Assembly (NCBI RefSeq): GCF_000260415.1
Contig: NZ_BACP01000026.1
Coordinates: forward strand, 1-64,000
Reading direction: 5' to 3'
DNA: 64,000 nucleotides
Source of the DNA: Liquorilactobacillus mali KCTC 3596 = DSM 20444
Lineage (GTDB): Bacteria > Bacillota > Bacilli > Lactobacillales > Lactobacillaceae
A program made the position numbers and the translations under genes. The notes beneath the pieces were generated by a model. The model saw nothing but the letters and a program-made list of their open reading frames with translations, was not told the origin of the DNA and did no database searches. Shown here piece after piece: positions 9,995 to 19,553 of the stretch. Every line of letters starts with the position of its first letter. Within the stretch, counting starts at the first letter, position 1.

Positions 9995-10897
9995 TTAATA
10001 ATCATCTTGTTTATAACCAAGCGCTTGTAAATCAGCCTTCTTGTCTTTCCAGTTAGGTTGCACCTTTACCCAAAGCTCAAGATAAATTTTATCACCAAGC
10101 ATTGCTTCAATTTCCTTACGGGCTCTTGTTCCAATTGTCTTAAGCATTTTGCCGCCCTTACCAATCAAAATACCCTTTTGCGATGAGCGCTCAACAATAA
10201 TGGTTGCTTGTACTAATACTTTCTCCTCATTTTCGCGTCTGATTCGTTCAACAATCACCGCTACAGAGTGAGGAACCTCTTCGTGAGTCAAATCTAAGAC
10301 TTGTTCACGAATCAATTCACCCGCAATAAAACGTTCTGGATGATCAGTTACCTGATCATCCGGATAAAATTGCGGGCCTTCCGGAAGTACATTACTGATT
10401 GCACTGACCAATTCTGGACAATTAATTCCCTGCAATGCAGAAATAGGATAAACCTCAGCAAAATCCAAATCCTTGCGATAACTATCAACGATTCCCAAAA
10501 GTGCATCTGGATGAATTTTATCAATCTTGTTGATCACCAAGAAAATCGGCTGCTTAACCTGTTTCAACCGCTTAATGATAAATTCGTCTCCGCGTCCTTT
10601 TTTCTCAGTTGCATTAACCATAAATACCACAGCATCAACTTCATTCAAAGTTGATAATGCTGATTCAACCATGAAATCTCCCAAACGACTGTGCGGTTTG
10701 TGGATCCCTGGGGTATCGATAAATACAATTTGTGTATCATCAGTTGTATAGATTCCTTGAATCTTGTTTCTTGTTGTTTGTGCCTTATCACTCATAATCG
10801 CTATTTTTTCACCAATTACTTGATTCAAAAAAGTCGACTTGCCAACGTTTGGCCGCCCGATTATTGCAATAAAACCAGAATGTTTTTTTGTTTGCAT
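9995..10897 (-). CDS. era: GTPase Era, 16S rRNA maturation
   Basis: Era is a 300-residue GTPase that binds the 3' end of 16S rRNA and assists 30S assembly, cell-cycle control and membrane association. G1 is GRPNVGKS (residues 14-21), G3 is DTPGIHKP near residue 62 and G4 is NKID near residue 123. The C-terminal KH domain carries [15 protein letters not shown]. The start has an AAAGGAT site. It follows the undecaprenol kinase gene by 12 bases, and the ybeY-dgkA-era order matches a functional group in rRNA processing. Confidence 0.97.
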   Translation of the reverse strand: MQTKKHSGFIAIIGRPNVGKSTFLNQVIGEKIAIMSDKAQTTRNKIQGIYTTDDTQIVFIDTPGIHKPHSRLGDFMVESALSTLNEVDAVVFMVNATEKKGRGDEFIIKRLKQVKQPIFLVINKIDKIHPDALLGIVDSYRKDLDFAEVYPISALQGINCPELVSAISNVLPEGPQFYPDDQVTDHPERFIAGELIREQVLDLTHEEVPHSVAVIVERIRRENEEKVLVQATIIVERSSQKGILIGKGGKMLKTIGTRARKEIEAMLGDKIYLELWVKVQPNWKDKKADLQALGYKQDDY

Positions 10898-10909
10898 TTA
10901 ATATCCTTT

Positions 10910-11317
10910 CTAAGAAAAAAATACATGCCATAAATAAGGTAAGAAAATTATGAGTCCGACAATTAAGGAAAACAAAGAGGCAACTAAGACAGCTCCGGAA
11001 GCAATGTCTTTTGCTTTTTTTGCTAACTTATTACTTTGATTTCCAACGATTAGATCAACAATATTTTCTATTGCAGTATTAATCAGTTCACATACTAAAA
11101 CAATGGTGATACTCAAACCCAGCCATAGCCATTCCATCACTGTGACCCTAAAGACTAAGCCAGCAAGTAGCACTAAAATTGTCATGATAGAATGAAAACG
11201 CAGATTGCGTTCCTCTTTCCAAGCCGTCTTCAATCCTTGACATGCATGACAAAAAGATACCCAAAAATGATGATGTTTCCACTTCGCAGCACGTTTATTT
11301 TTTAAGTCCATAGGCAT
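10910..11317 (-). CDS. dgkA: Diacylglycerol kinase family protein (undecaprenol kinase)
   Basis: This small integral membrane kinase has three predicted helices (about residues 45-65, 70-90 and 110-132). The motif ELINTAIENIVDLI is the DgkA signature with the catalytic glutamate and metal-binding residues. In Gram-positive bacteria this family phosphorylates undecaprenol for the cell-wall lipid carrier pool. An upstream extension in this frame lies entirely inside ybeY. The likely start is the ATG at 11317, or the next ATG at 11311, both overlapping the 3' end of ybeY (to 11295). The length is then about 135 residues, near the family norm. Confidence 0.88.
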   Translation of the reverse strand: MPMDLKNKRAAKWKHHHFWVSFCHACQGLKTAWKEERNLRFHSIMTILVLLAGLVFRVTVMEWLWLGLSITIVLVCELINTAIENIVDLIVGNQSNKLAKKAKDIASGAVLVASLFSLIVGLIIFLPYLWHVFFS

Positions 11318-11774
11318 CCAAAATCTCACGTTGTAATCCAAACATAACTTCTTCATCTTCCTTGCGCATATGATCATATCCATTCAAATGCAAAAAGCCA
11401 TGAACAACTAAGAATCCAAGCTCTCGTTCTTCAGAATGTTCAAGATATTCCGCTTGCTCCTTGACTTTATCCATTGAAACCATAATATCACCGATATTTT
11501 TGGGAACGTCGAACTCTTCATCATCAGGTAAAATTATTGGTACATCATCCTCACTAGTTTCCTCAATCGCAAAACTAATAACATCAGTCGGTTTGTCAAC
11601 ACCACGATACTTCTTATTTATTTCATGTATCCGCGCGTTATCCATTAAAGTAACTGACATTTCTGTATTATCAGGTAGCTTAATGTATTTTCCTGCATAA
11701 TTCAATACATTCTTCACCAGTTCAATTCTTTCTTCAGAAACTTTATCAGTTTCATCAAAAATCTCTAAATCCAT
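11295..11774 (-). CDS. ybeY: Endoribonuclease YbeY, rRNA maturation factor
   Basis: This is a metal-dependent endoribonuclease involved in 16S rRNA 3'-end maturation and 70S quality control. The zinc motif H-x3-H-x5-H is visible as HGFLHLNGYDH near residue 125. I start it at the ATG at 11774 (MDLEIFDETDK), 4 bases after the phoH stop with AAGAGGG upstream. A longer frame extending into phoH is an artefact. The 159-residue length fits the family. It overlaps the following undecaprenol kinase gene. Confidence 0.95.
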   Translation of the reverse strand: MDLEIFDETDKVSEERIELVKNVLNYAGKYIKLPDNTEMSVTLMDNARIHEINKKYRGVDKPTDVISFAIEETSEDDVPIILPDDEEFDVPKNIGDIMVSMDKVKEQAEYLEHSEERELGFLVVHGFLHLNGYDHMRKEDEEVMFGLQREILDAYGLKK

Positions 11775-11778
11775 TAGT

Positions 11779-12756
11779 TTAACCCTCTTCTTCACCTTGT
11801 TTTGAATATGCATCAATGATTTCTGCAACCACAGGATGACGTACAATATCAGCCGCGTCAAAATTGACAAAACTAATATGTGGTCGTCCCACTAAAATTT
11901 TCTCCGCATCTATGAGTCCACTTTGACTGTGTCCCTTAGGCAAATCAATTTGTGTCTTATCACCATTAACAACCATTTTGGATCCGAATCCAAGTCTTGT
12001 AAGAAACATTTTCATTTGTGCTCTTGTCGTATTTTGTGCTTCATCAAGAATTACAAAAGCATTTTCAAGAGTACGCCCACGCATGTAGGCGAGTGGTGCA
12101 ATTTCAATGACTCCACGATCCAACAAACGTTCAGTATGCTCCTTACCCAAAACACTGTAAAGGGCATCGTAAACAGGTCGCAGATACGGATCAACCTTTT
12201 CTTTCAAGTCCCCAGGTAAAAAGCCAAGGGACTCCCCAGCTTCAACCGCTGGTCTTGTTAGGATGATTCGTTCAACTTTATTCTTTTTTAATGCAGCCAC
12301 TGCCATTACAACAGCTAAAAATGTTTTACCTGTCCCGGCAGGTCCAATTCCAAAAACCAGGTCATTATTAGTGATAGCCTGCACATATTGACGCTGACCA
12401 TAATTCTTAACCCTGATCGGTTTCTTCTTTTGGTCTCTCAAAAGTATATCGGTGTACAAATCCTGAAAATATGTTAACGTACCACGATTAGCCATCTTAA
12501 TAGCTGATAGGACATCCGTACTACTAACTGCAACACCTTGACTAAGCAACTCACTCAATTGTTTCAAAATCGCAATCGTCTTATCAACTGCCTCTGACGA
12601 ACCGCTAATCTTGATAATTTCGCCAAAAGGCTTTACAACAACCTCTTCACTTTCTTCGAGCAACTTGATGTACTTATCATGAGTACCCAATAATGCAACA
12701 CTTTGTTGTGGATCTTCTAACCTGAATTCTTTTTCAACTAATTGTTCTTCCGTCAA
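11779..12756 (-). CDS. phoH: PhoH family ATPase
   Basis: This 325-residue cytoplasmic PhoH-like P-loop ATPase has Walker A GPAGTGKTFLAV near residue 137 and a Walker B-type region FVILDEAQNTT near residue 231. The N-terminal third includes a KH-like region. Conserved linkage to ybeY suggests a role in RNA metabolism. It is the first gene of the phoH-ybeY-dgkA-era-recO cluster. A weak promoter (TATGAT at the complement of 12793-12798) lies upstream inside a TTATGCT...AGCATAA inverted repeat. Confidence 0.94.
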   Translation of the reverse strand: MTEEQLVEKEFRLEDPQQSVALLGTHDKYIKLLEESEEVVVKPFGEIIKISGSSEAVDKTIAILKQLSELLSQGVAVSSTDVLSAIKMANRGTLTYFQDLYTDILLRDQKKKPIRVKNYGQRQYVQAITNNDLVFGIGPAGTGKTFLAVVMAVAALKKNKVERIILTRPAVEAGESLGFLPGDLKEKVDPYLRPVYDALYSVLGKEHTERLLDRGVIEIAPLAYMRGRTLENAFVILDEAQNTTRAQMKMFLTRLGFGSKMVVNGDKTQIDLPKGHSQSGLIDAEKILVGRPHISFVNFDAADIVRHPVVAEIIDAYSKQGEEEG

Positions 12757-13160
12757 TCCGCATGGGCTCCTTCAAATAACCATATTATGCTTAAATCATA
12801 GCATAAATCCATTATCTAATAAAGTCTACTAATCCATCTAGGTAAAGGATAACCAATATAAAAAATATCGCTGTGAATGACAGGTAAAAAGAAGATTGTT
12901 GTGTAGAGCACAAAACTTCAAATATCACTTTAAAAATTAAGAATTATGCAATATGTTTATCCGGAATAAATAGAGAAACTGGTTCAAAATATAACTTTTA
13001 ACTCAGCTTTTTTTCACTCCTTTATACTAATAAACAAGTGCCTCATTATCACAACAAACATAATACCGTTTTTCGTTTGAATTTACTTGTGCCGCTCATC
13101 CCTCATCAAAGCCTATTTTACAATAATACTTACTTAATCCTATCCAAATTATTCAAACCA
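12757..13160. other. Gene-free stretch upstream of phoH
   Basis: This AT-rich gap contains no reading frame with recognisable content. The only structure I see is the 7-base inverted repeat at 12785-12806 over the presumed phoH -10 region. Beyond it, 13171-13198 holds the yqeY terminator. Confidence 0.5.
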
Positions 13161-13162
13161 CG

Positions 13163-13198
13163 AAAAAAGATTGTACCAAAACCAAAGTTTTAGTACAA
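13163..13198 (-). terminator. Terminator after yqeY
   Basis: Arms 13171-13182 and 13187-13198 (TTGTACTAAAAC and GTTTTGGTACAA on the minus strand) form a 12-bp stem with a 4-base loop, followed by TCTTTTTT. It closes the rpsU-yqeY operon. Confidence 0.85.
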
Positions 13199-13220
13199 CC
13201 CTCTCTACGACCTATATTAA

Positions 13221-13664
13221 TTAGTTTAACAATGATTTTACAACTGAGTTAACAATCTTCCCATCAGCTTGACCCTTGAGTTTAGGCATAACTGCGCCCA
13301 TTACCTTACCGAAATCAGCCTTAGATGTTGCTCCAACCTGTCGAATCGTTTCTTCAACAATAGACTTTACATCGTCCTCACTAAGCTGCTCCGGCAAATA
13401 ACGTTCGACAATCTCGATTTCCTTCTCAAGTGCAGGAACTAAATCGGTTCGGCCAGCTGATGTAAACTCATCAACTGAATCCTTACGTTGCTTTAGTTCA
13501 CGAGACAAGACACTAACTTCTTCATCAGAGGTCAAAGTATGACCAACCTTAATCTGTTCATTAGTAACCGCAGCTTTCAACATGCGGACAGTACTTAAGG
13601 TTTCTTTATCGTGAGCCTTCATCGCAGTTTTTAAATCATTATTCAATGAATCAAGTAAGCTCAT
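13221..13664 (-). CDS. yqeY: GatB/YqeY domain-containing protein
   Basis: This 147-residue protein of the YqeY family shares the C-terminal helical domain of GatB/GatE amidotransferase subunits that contacts tRNA. The core is visible in EIEIVERYLPEQLSEDD and in GKVMGAVMPKLKGQADGKIV near the C-terminus. Its exact function is unknown. It follows rpsU by 22 bases with a GGAGGGG site, as in most Bacilli, and ends at a strong terminator. Confidence 0.93.
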   Translation of the reverse strand: MSLLDSLNNDLKTAMKAHDKETLSTVRMLKAAVTNEQIKVGHTLTSDEEVSVLSRELKQRKDSVDEFTSAGRTDLVPALEKEIEIVERYLPEQLSEDDVKSIVEETIRQVGATSKADFGKVMGAVMPKLKGQADGKIVNSVVKSLLN

Positions 13665-13686
13665 CAGTTCTACCCCTCCTTAGGAA

Positions 13687-13872
13687 TTAGAAACGACGTT
13701 TATTCTTACGCTTTCTTGCTGCTTCTGACTTCTTCTTACGTTTCACACTTGGCTTCTCGTAAAATTCACGCTTACGGTATTCTTGTAAAGTACCTGTTTT
13801 TGAAACGGTGCGTTTGAAGCGACGAAGAGCATCATCAAGAGATTCGTTTTTACGAACGACTGTCTTTGACAT
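13687..13872 (-). CDS. rpsU: 30S ribosomal protein S21
   Basis: S21 is a small, very basic protein of the 30S subunit near the anti-Shine-Dalgarno region. The 61-residue sequence starts [20 protein letters not shown] and ends in a lysine/arginine-rich tail ([13 protein letters not shown]). The ATG at 13872 has a strong GGAGGGAGGG site. A longer frame to 13929 covers the ribosome binding site and is rejected. The promoter is at 13951-13979. Confidence 0.97.
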   Translation of the reverse strand: MSKTVVRKNESLDDALRRFKRTVSKTGTLQEYRKREFYEKPSVKRKKKSEAARKRKNKRRF

Positions 13873-13950
13873 ATTGTTTCCCTCCCTCCGAGCTTTAAAG
13901 TAACCGCCTAATCTTGTATAAATACACAAATTTAATAACAGTTCCTAACT

Positions 13951-13979
13951 ATTATACATAAACGTTGACAAACCGTCAA
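13951..13979 (-). promoter_or_regulatory. Promoter of rpsU-yqeY
   Basis: TTGACG (13974-13979) and TATAAT (13951-13956) on the minus strand are spaced by 17 bases, about 80 bases before the rpsU start. This is a near-consensus SigA promoter. Confidence 0.8.
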
Positions 13980-14021
13980 TACACCAAATTTAATATCTTA
14001 AAAAACACTGAAATCGTTTCC

Positions 14022-14051
14022 TTTACGTACATTATACTCATAATGTATAAT
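14022..14051 (+). promoter_or_regulatory. Promoter of ppsR with an overlapping palindrome
   Basis: TTTACG (14022-14027) and TATAAT (14046-14051) are 18 bases apart. Between and across them lies a perfect inverted repeat, TACATTAT-ACTC-ATAATGTA (14028-14047), which is placed as an operator would be. No regulator gene is adjacent, so the protein that binds is unknown. Confidence 0.6.
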
Positions 14052-14088
14052 CAAGGATAGTAGCATTTACTAAACTTAAGGGGAATTT

Positions 14089-14901
14089 ATGATGACAAAA
14101 GATAAGAAAATGGCTATTTTTGTAATTTCGGACTCACTTGGCGAAACTGGTAATAATTTGGCCGAAGCCGCTACTGTACAATTTCCAAACGTAGAATTTG
14201 AATATCATCGTTTTCCATTAATAAAAACAACTTCACTTTTGGCAGGAATCCTCGAACAAGCAAAGAGGATGGATGCTTTTGTTGTACACACGCTCGTCGG
14301 AGAAGGATTAGCCTCCTATGTCAACGACTATTGTGAAAAAAATAAACTGTTTGTGCTGGATGGAATGTCAAAGATTATCAATACGATTGAATCAAAAACT
14401 GGTGAGATTCCTTTATATCAATCTGGAAGAAATCATAAATTAAACAAAAACTACTTCAATCGCATCGAGGCTCTGGAATTTGCCGTTACCTACGATGATG
14501 GAAAGGACCCTGCAGGCTTTGAGAAGGCCGATATTGTCCTCTTAGGGGTTTCTAGAACATCAAAGACGCCGTTATCACTTTATTTGGCTAATAAGAATTA
14601 CCGCGTTGCTAATCTTCCGCTTGTTCCAAAGGCCGGTATTCCTGACGAAATTTGGAAGGTTGATCCCAAAAAGATTTTTGGTCTAACTAATGATCCAACA
14701 GTCCTCAACAATATCCGCCGTGAGCGCATGATTACCTATGGACTGAATCCAGATACAAATTATTCTAACATGGAAAATATTGAAGCTGAATTGTCATACG
14801 CAAACGAACTCTATAAGAAGATTGGTTGCCTAATTATCAATGTCTCAAATAAGTCAATCGAGGAAACTGCAACCTTAATTATAGAGAGTCTACCCCGCTA
14901 G
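14089..14901 (+). CDS. ppsR: Pyruvate, phosphate dikinase regulatory protein (kinase/pyrophosphorylase)
   Basis: This 270-residue DUF299/PSRP family protein phosphorylates and dephosphorylates a threonine of pyruvate phosphate dikinase or PEP synthase using ADP or phosphate. The P-loop-like motif GVSRTSKTPLS lies near residue 154, and the N-terminal FVISDSLGETG is characteristic. The start has an AAGGGG site 7 bases upstream (ATG at 14089; the second codon is also ATG). It is monocistronic, divergent from rpsU, and ends before a terminator-like palindrome. The target enzyme gene is not in this window. Confidence 0.93.
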   Translation: MMTKDKKMAIFVISDSLGETGNNLAEAATVQFPNVEFEYHRFPLIKTTSLLAGILEQAKRMDAFVVHTLVGEGLASYVNDYCEKNKLFVLDGMSKIINTIESKTGEIPLYQSGRNHKLNKNYFNRIEALEFAVTYDDGKDPAGFEKADIVLLGVSRTSKTPLSLYLANKNYRVANLPLVPKAGIPDEIWKVDPKKIFGLTNDPTVLNNIRRERMITYGLNPDTNYSNMENIEAELSYANELYKKIGCLIINVSNKSIEETATLIIESLPR

Positions 14902-14960
14902 CTTTTGATTTACCAATTATAAAAAAATTTGCATAATTGCATGTATCTTTCTTTATTGCC

Positions 14961-15006
14961 AAAAAGGGGCTGAGTCAAAAGTTAGATTTTGAACCAGCTC
15001 CTTTAT
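14961..15006. terminator. Terminator palindrome after ppsR
   Basis: An imperfect palindrome (AAAGGGGCTGAGTCAAAA pairing with TTTTGAACCAGCTCCTTT) follows ppsR by about 60 bases. It belongs to the dispersed palindrome family that also appears at 17741, 31571, 40466 and 61586. Confidence 0.65.
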
Positions 15007-15262
15007 TTATTCCAAATAAACATGTTCCATGAGTCAAAATTTGCTGTCTGACCTCGAATTACTCATAGCAAATTACTCGCTATGTTCGTAATTTTTTGTT
15101 AGTACTCAAATTTTACCGACTTATGTCACACTCCCCTTTTATTTTCATATAAATGTACTTCACAAACCCAAATCTTCCATCATACTTAAATTGCTTGCAA
15201 CGAAGAACATGCTATGCTTGTAAGTTCCCATTAGTTCTCAATTTTTTCGCCTTATGCAGTAC
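15007..15262. repeat. Intergenic tandem degenerate repeat between ppsR and nfo
   Basis: Two related copies are seen: 15067-15128 and 15195-15260. Both carry a GCTATG(T/C)T(T/C)GTAA block, then GTTAG or ATTAG with T(A/T)CTCAA, then TTTT...CGNCTTATG. No open frame with codon-like character was found. The element 15007-15045 also resembles 5785-5869. This looks like decayed copies of an intergenic repeat. Confidence 0.45.
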
Positions 15263-15268
15263 TCTTGT

Positions 15269-16171
15269 CTATTGTTTACCCTTTTGTGCAAACACTTTTT
15301 CTTGCATTTGAGGATCAAAAGTCTGCTTTTCAAACATTTTAATCTCAAAACCATATGGAGCAAACTGGTTCTTCTTGTCGGGTCCGACATACGGAGTTTC
15401 CATAATCTTTGGTATGTTAACCAATGCTTCATGATGAACGATGTAATTCAATGCTTCAAAACCAATCGTGCCAAATCCAATGTTTTCATGACGATCCTTA
15501 TGTGCTCCCATTTCGTTCTTCGAATCATTCACGTGAACAACTTTTAACCGGTCAAGCCCAATTATCTTATCAAATTGATTCAAGACACCATCAAAATCTT
15601 CCTTGACATTGTATCCCGCATCATTTGTATGGCAAGTATCAAAAGTAACTGACAACTTTTCATTGTATGTTACACCTGAAATTATCTGCTCAATTTCTTC
15701 AAATGTTCTGCCGACCTCAGTCCCTTTACCAGCCATTGTTTCAATTGCAATTTGAAGTGTTTGTTTAGGGGTAATAACTTCATTAAGTCCCTTTATAATA
15801 TTTGCGATTGCGGCATCTGCTCCCGCTCCAACATGTGCTCCTGGATGGAAAGTCATTTGTGGTGCTCCAAGTGCCTCAGCACGTTCAACCTCTGCTCTAA
15901 GAAAATCAACTGCAAAAGCAAAATTCTCGGGCTTTTTAGTATTGCCAAGATTAATGATATAAGGTGCATGAACAACAATATTACCCAAATTATGCTCTTC
16001 CATGTATTCATGTCCAGCTTCAATATTCATTTCTGAAATAGGTTTTCTTCTAGTATTTTGTGGTGCTCCAGTATAAATCATGAAGGTAGATGCCCCGTAT
16101 GATTCAGCCTCTTTAGCTGATCCAAGAAGCATATCTTTTCCCTTCATTCCAACATGTGATCCAATTAGCAT
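15269..16171 (-). CDS. nfo: Deoxyribonuclease IV (AP endonuclease Nfo)
   Basis: Endonuclease IV is a zinc-dependent AP endonuclease of base-excision repair. The protein of 300 residues has the TIM-barrel zinc ligands in FHPGAHVG, in [13 protein letters not shown], in [12 protein letters not shown] and in [20 protein letters not shown]. The ATG at 16171 has an AGAGGAGGA site. An upstream extension of 12 codons covers this site and is not used. It is 19 bases after the YitT-type gene and probably co-transcribed with it. Confidence 0.95.
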   Translation of the reverse strand: MLIGSHVGMKGKDMLLGSAKEAESYGASTFMIYTGAPQNTRRKPISEMNIEAGHEYMEEHNLGNIVVHAPYIINLGNTKKPENFAFAVDFLRAEVERAEALGAPQMTFHPGAHVGAGADAAIANIIKGLNEVITPKQTLQIAIETMAGKGTEVGRTFEEIEQIISGVTYNEKLSVTFDTCHTNDAGYNVKEDFDGVLNQFDKIIGLDRLKVVHVNDSKNEMGAHKDRHENIGFGTIGFEALNYIVHHEALVNIPKIMETPYVGPDKKNQFAPYGFEIKMFEKQTFDPQMQEKVFAQKGKQ

Positions 16172-16190
16172 TTTAATCCTCCTCTTAAGT

Positions 16191-17066
16191 CTAAGGCTCA
16201 GGTTCATAAAAATGACCCATTATTTGTACATTTTCAGAAATACTTACAAATGCATATGGATCAGACTCTTCCATTGCAGCTTTTAAATCTGCTTGTTCAT
16301 ATCTTGAAATAACAGTAAACAAAATTGATTTTTCATCATGTCGATAGGCACCTTCAGCACCATGTACAATTGTAATTCCTCGCCTCATGTGGCTCTGAAT
16401 GCAGTCAACAACACTCTTAGGCTTGTTAGTAACAATCATCACCTGCATCTTCTGCTGACGAGTATAAACCATATCCATAACACGCGCATTAATTACGATT
16501 CCCAACGCTGAATAGAATGCATAGGGCCAGCCATAAACAGCTCCTGCTGCCAATACTATAAACGCATTGAATATCATATTGATTGTTCCAATACTCTTAC
16601 CTGTTTTCTTGCGTAGAGTCAACCCAATAATATCCAGACCGCCAGTTGAAATACCATTTTTAAGAGCTAATCCCGTACCAAATCCATTGATTGCAGCTCC
16701 AAAAATTGCACAAATTATCGGATCTGTTGTCAACGTAATTGGTTTCAACGACTTAATCATGATACTTGAACAGACAACCGCCAAAAAAGTAAAAAAGGTA
16801 AAACGATGTCCAATATTCATCCAAGCAATCAAAAACAGTGGTAAGTTCAACAGCAAAAGAAGTATCGCAGTTGATAAATGTACTGGCCCGTACTGACGTG
16901 TGAGAGTCTCAATCAACTGTGCCAATCCCGTAACACCAGACGAATAAATCTTACCAGGTGTCCAAAAGAAATTCATCGCAATCGAAACTAAGATCCCATA
17001 AATAAATGCTGTAGAAGCACGCGCAACATATTGATGTCTTTTCCATATTCGCTGAAATTCATCCAT
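16191..17066 (-). CDS. YitT family membrane protein
   Basis: This 291-residue protein combines an N-terminal membrane part (DUF161, about five or six hydrophobic segments within residues 15-185) with a C-terminal cytoplasmic DUF2179 domain (about residues 205-285). The motifs [12 protein letters not shown] and the C-terminal [17 protein letters not shown] are typical of YitT/YpjC-like proteins. The function is unknown; a transporter or sensor role is only a guess. It is the first gene before nfo. Confidence 0.88.
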   Translation of the reverse strand: MDEFQRIWKRHQYVARASTAFIYGILVSIAMNFFWTPGKIYSSGVTGLAQLIETLTRQYGPVHLSTAILLLLLNLPLFLIAWMNIGHRFTFFTFLAVVCSSIMIKSLKPITLTTDPIICAIFGAAINGFGTGLALKNGISTGGLDIIGLTLRKKTGKSIGTINMIFNAFIVLAAGAVYGWPYAFYSALGIVINARVMDMVYTRQQKMQVMIVTNKPKSVVDCIQSHMRRGITIVHGAEGAYRHDEKSILFTVISRYEQADLKAAMEESDPYAFVSISENVQIMGHFYEPEP

Positions 17067-17099
17067 TTAGTTTTCTCAATTCTCCTCTTGATTAAATAA

Positions 17100-17618
17100 T
17101 TATGAAAAATGATTCTTATATTCCATTCTGCCGATTTCTTCCATTGCAAAGCGCTCCGGGTTTTTCTTATAGAAATCCTGATGATACTCCTCAGCCTTGT
17201 AGAATGGTTTAGCATCTTCAATCAACGTAACAATTGGCTTATCGTACTTTCCGCTTTTTGCGAGTTTTTCCCGTGAAGCAAGTGCAATTTTCTTTTGCTC
17301 TTTATTTTTTGTAAATATTACTGGACGATAGTTATCCCCACGATCTTGGAATTGTCCCATCGCATCTGTAGGATCTGTCTGCTGCCAATAGATTTCTACT
17401 AACTTCTCATACGAAACAACAGTTGGATCAAAAGTTATTTCAACTGCCTCCGTGTGACCAGTAGTATGTGAACAAACCTGCTCATAAGTAGGATTGGGAA
17501 CATGTCCCCCTGTATATCCTGAAACCACTTTAATAATTCCAGGATATTCATCAAATGGTTTTACCATACACCAGAAACAACCACCAGCAAATATTGCTGT
17601 ATCAATCTTTTTGCTCAT
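17100..17618 (-). CDS. msrA: Peptide-methionine (S)-S-oxide reductase
   Basis: MsrA repairs oxidised methionine in proteins using thioredoxin. The catalytic cysteine lies in [12 protein letters not shown] near the N-terminus, and the family block [22 protein letters not shown] follows. The 172-residue length from the ATG at 17618 fits the family; TAGGAGGA precedes it. An in-frame start at 17645 would add nine residues over the ribosome binding site. It is followed by the YitT-type gene 33 bases later. Confidence 0.96.
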   Translation of the reverse strand: MSKKIDTAIFAGGCFWCMVKPFDEYPGIIKVVSGYTGGHVPNPTYEQVCSHTTGHTEAVEITFDPTVVSYEKLVEIYWQQTDPTDAMGQFQDRGDNYRPVIFTKNKEQKKIALASREKLAKSGKYDKPIVTLIEDAKPFYKAEEYHQDFYKKNPERFAMEEIGRMEYKNHFS

Positions 17619-17735
17619 TAAAATTCCTCCTAGTAAACATGTCAAATATAAAATAAACTAATTATTTTTATACTTCAAGTGTTAGTACTCCTAATTATGC
17701 TTTTAAAAAGATAATTTGTAAAATAATTTACCGAT

Positions 17736-17774
17736 AAAAAGAGCTGTGACAAAACGATTCTTTTGTGACAGCCC
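17736..17774 (-). terminator. Terminator after aspS
   Basis: Arms 17741-17754 and 17761-17774 (GGGCTGTCACAAAA and TTTTGTCACAGCTC on the minus strand) form a 14-bp stem followed by TTTTTAT. It closes the hisS-aspS operon and is a member of the palindrome family described in the findings. Confidence 0.85.
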
Positions 17775-17783
17775 TGATATTAA

Positions 17784-19544
17784 TTAATCTTCTGTTGTTT
17801 CTAGATGTAATTCGTCTAATTGTTTTGGTGCAACCGTACTTGGTGCATTCGTAAGTGGTTCGGATGCTTTAGAATTCTTTGGAAATGCGATAACTTCACG
17901 AATATTATCACGTTTAGCTAACAGCATTGCAAAACGGTCCAAGCCAATTGCTAATCCGCCATGAGGTGGAAAACCATAATCAAGCGCATCGATGAAGAAA
18001 CCAAATTGTTCCTCAGCCTTCTCCTTTGTAAATCCTAATGCTTTAAACATTTTTTCTTGAACATCCCGTTGATGAATACGAATTGAACCACCGCCCAATT
18101 CATAACCGTTCAACACAATATCATAGCTCTGTGCGTGTGCCTTGTGTGGGTCGGTCTCTAACAAAGCAACATCTTCTTCATTAGGCATTGTGAATGGATG
18201 ATGAGCTGCAATGTATCTATGGAAGTCCTCGCTATACTCGAATAATGGCCAATCAACGACCCACAAGAAGGCAAACTTACTTTCGTCAATCATGTCTAAT
18301 TCCTTAGCAATACTCGTACGTAAATATCCTAATGAAGCAGCAACAACATCCTTAGTATCTGCTACAAACAAGATTAAGTCTCCCATTTTGGCTTCTGCTG
18401 CTTCGCAAAGGGTAGTAACACTTTCATTGAAAAACTTAGCAATAGGTCCAGAAAAACCATCTTCAGTTACTTTTAACCAGGCCATTCCTTTTGCACCAAA
18501 GCGTTTGATGTAGTCCTGCTTGGCATCAAGTTCTTTGCGAGAGTATTTGTCTGCTCCACCTGGTACAGCAATTGCCTTGACCTGCCCACCGTTTTCAAGT
18601 GTGTTTTTGAATACCTTGAAGTCAACGTCTTTGACTGCATCCGCCATGTTCTTCAATTCCATCCCAAAGCGTACATCTGGTTTATCTGAGCCAAAACGAT
18701 CCATTGCTTCATTCCAAGTAATCCGCTTAAGGGGAAGTTCGATATCAATGTCCAGCGTATCCTTCATAACACGCTTCAATAATCCTTCTGTCAAATCTTG
18801 AATTTCTTCAGCTGTCATAAATGAAGTTTCCAAGTCAACCTGAGTAAACTCTGGCTGACGGTCCCCACGCAAATCTTCATCACGGAAACAACGTGCAATT
18901 TGGTAATAACGATCAAATCCAGCACCCATCAATAATTGTTTGAATAACTGTGGTGACTGTGGAAGTGCATAAAAATGTCCTGGATAAACACGGGAAGGCA
19001 CAAGGTAATCACGTGCTCCTTCAGGTGTTGACTTTGTCAGATATGGCGTTTCAATATCAATAAATTTATTTTCATCAAGATAGCGATGAATTGATTGCGT
19101 AATCTTGCTGCGAAGAATCAAACCCTGCTGCATTTCTGGACGACGTAAATCAAGATAGCGATACTTCAGGCGCAAATCGTCTGCAACATTGATCCCATCT
19201 TCAATATAAAATGGTGGTGTCTTTGCCTTATTCAGAAGATTGATTTCATGAATTTCAACTTCAAACTTACCTGTCGCCATTTTGGGATTAATTGCATCTT
19301 TTGCACGATTTACGACCTTACCAGTAACTTCAATTACATATTCGCTGCGTAATTCATCAGCTACCTTAAGAGCAGCCTCGTCAAAAGCTTGGCTAAATAC
19401 TAATTGAACGATTCCTTCACGGTCTCTTAGGTCAATAAAAATCAAATTACCAAGGTCACGACGTTTTTGAACCCAGCCTTTTAAAGTGACTTCTTTACCC
19501 AAAAATGATTCATCTACTAATCCACAATAAACTGTTCTTTTCAT
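17784..19544 (-). CDS. aspS: Aspartate-tRNA ligase
   Basis: This 586-residue class IIb synthetase charges tRNA-Asp. The N-terminal OB anticodon-binding domain (residues 1-110) contains [20 protein letters not shown]. Motif 2 is in [20 protein letters not shown] near residue 217, and motif 3 in [13 protein letters not shown] near residue 530. The bacterial GAD insertion sits between, and its length is normal for the bacterial type. It follows hisS by 9 bases and shares the T-box leader. Confidence 0.97.
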   Translation of the reverse strand: MKRTVYCGLVDESFLGKEVTLKGWVQKRRDLGNLIFIDLRDREGIVQLVFSQAFDEAALKVADELRSEYVIEVTGKVVNRAKDAINPKMATGKFEVEIHEINLLNKAKTPPFYIEDGINVADDLRLKYRYLDLRRPEMQQGLILRSKITQSIHRYLDENKFIDIETPYLTKSTPEGARDYLVPSRVYPGHFYALPQSPQLFKQLLMGAGFDRYYQIARCFRDEDLRGDRQPEFTQVDLETSFMTAEEIQDLTEGLLKRVMKDTLDIDIELPLKRITWNEAMDRFGSDKPDVRFGMELKNMADAVKDVDFKVFKNTLENGGQVKAIAVPGGADKYSRKELDAKQDYIKRFGAKGMAWLKVTEDGFSGPIAKFFNESVTTLCEAAEAKMGDLILFVADTKDVVAASLGYLRTSIAKELDMIDESKFAFLWVVDWPLFEYSEDFHRYIAAHHPFTMPNEEDVALLETDPHKAHAQSYDIVLNGYELGGGSIRIHQRDVQEKMFKALGFTKEKAEEQFGFFIDALDYGFPPHGGLAIGLDRFAMLLAKRDNIREVIAFPKNSKASEPLTNAPSTVAPKQLDELHLETTED

Positions 19545-19553
19545 AGTTATTTA

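Noticed and set aside
15238-15606. Short frames on both strands around the 3' end of nfo
   Set aside because: They are shadows of nfo or lie in the decayed repeat; no ribosome binding site or family.
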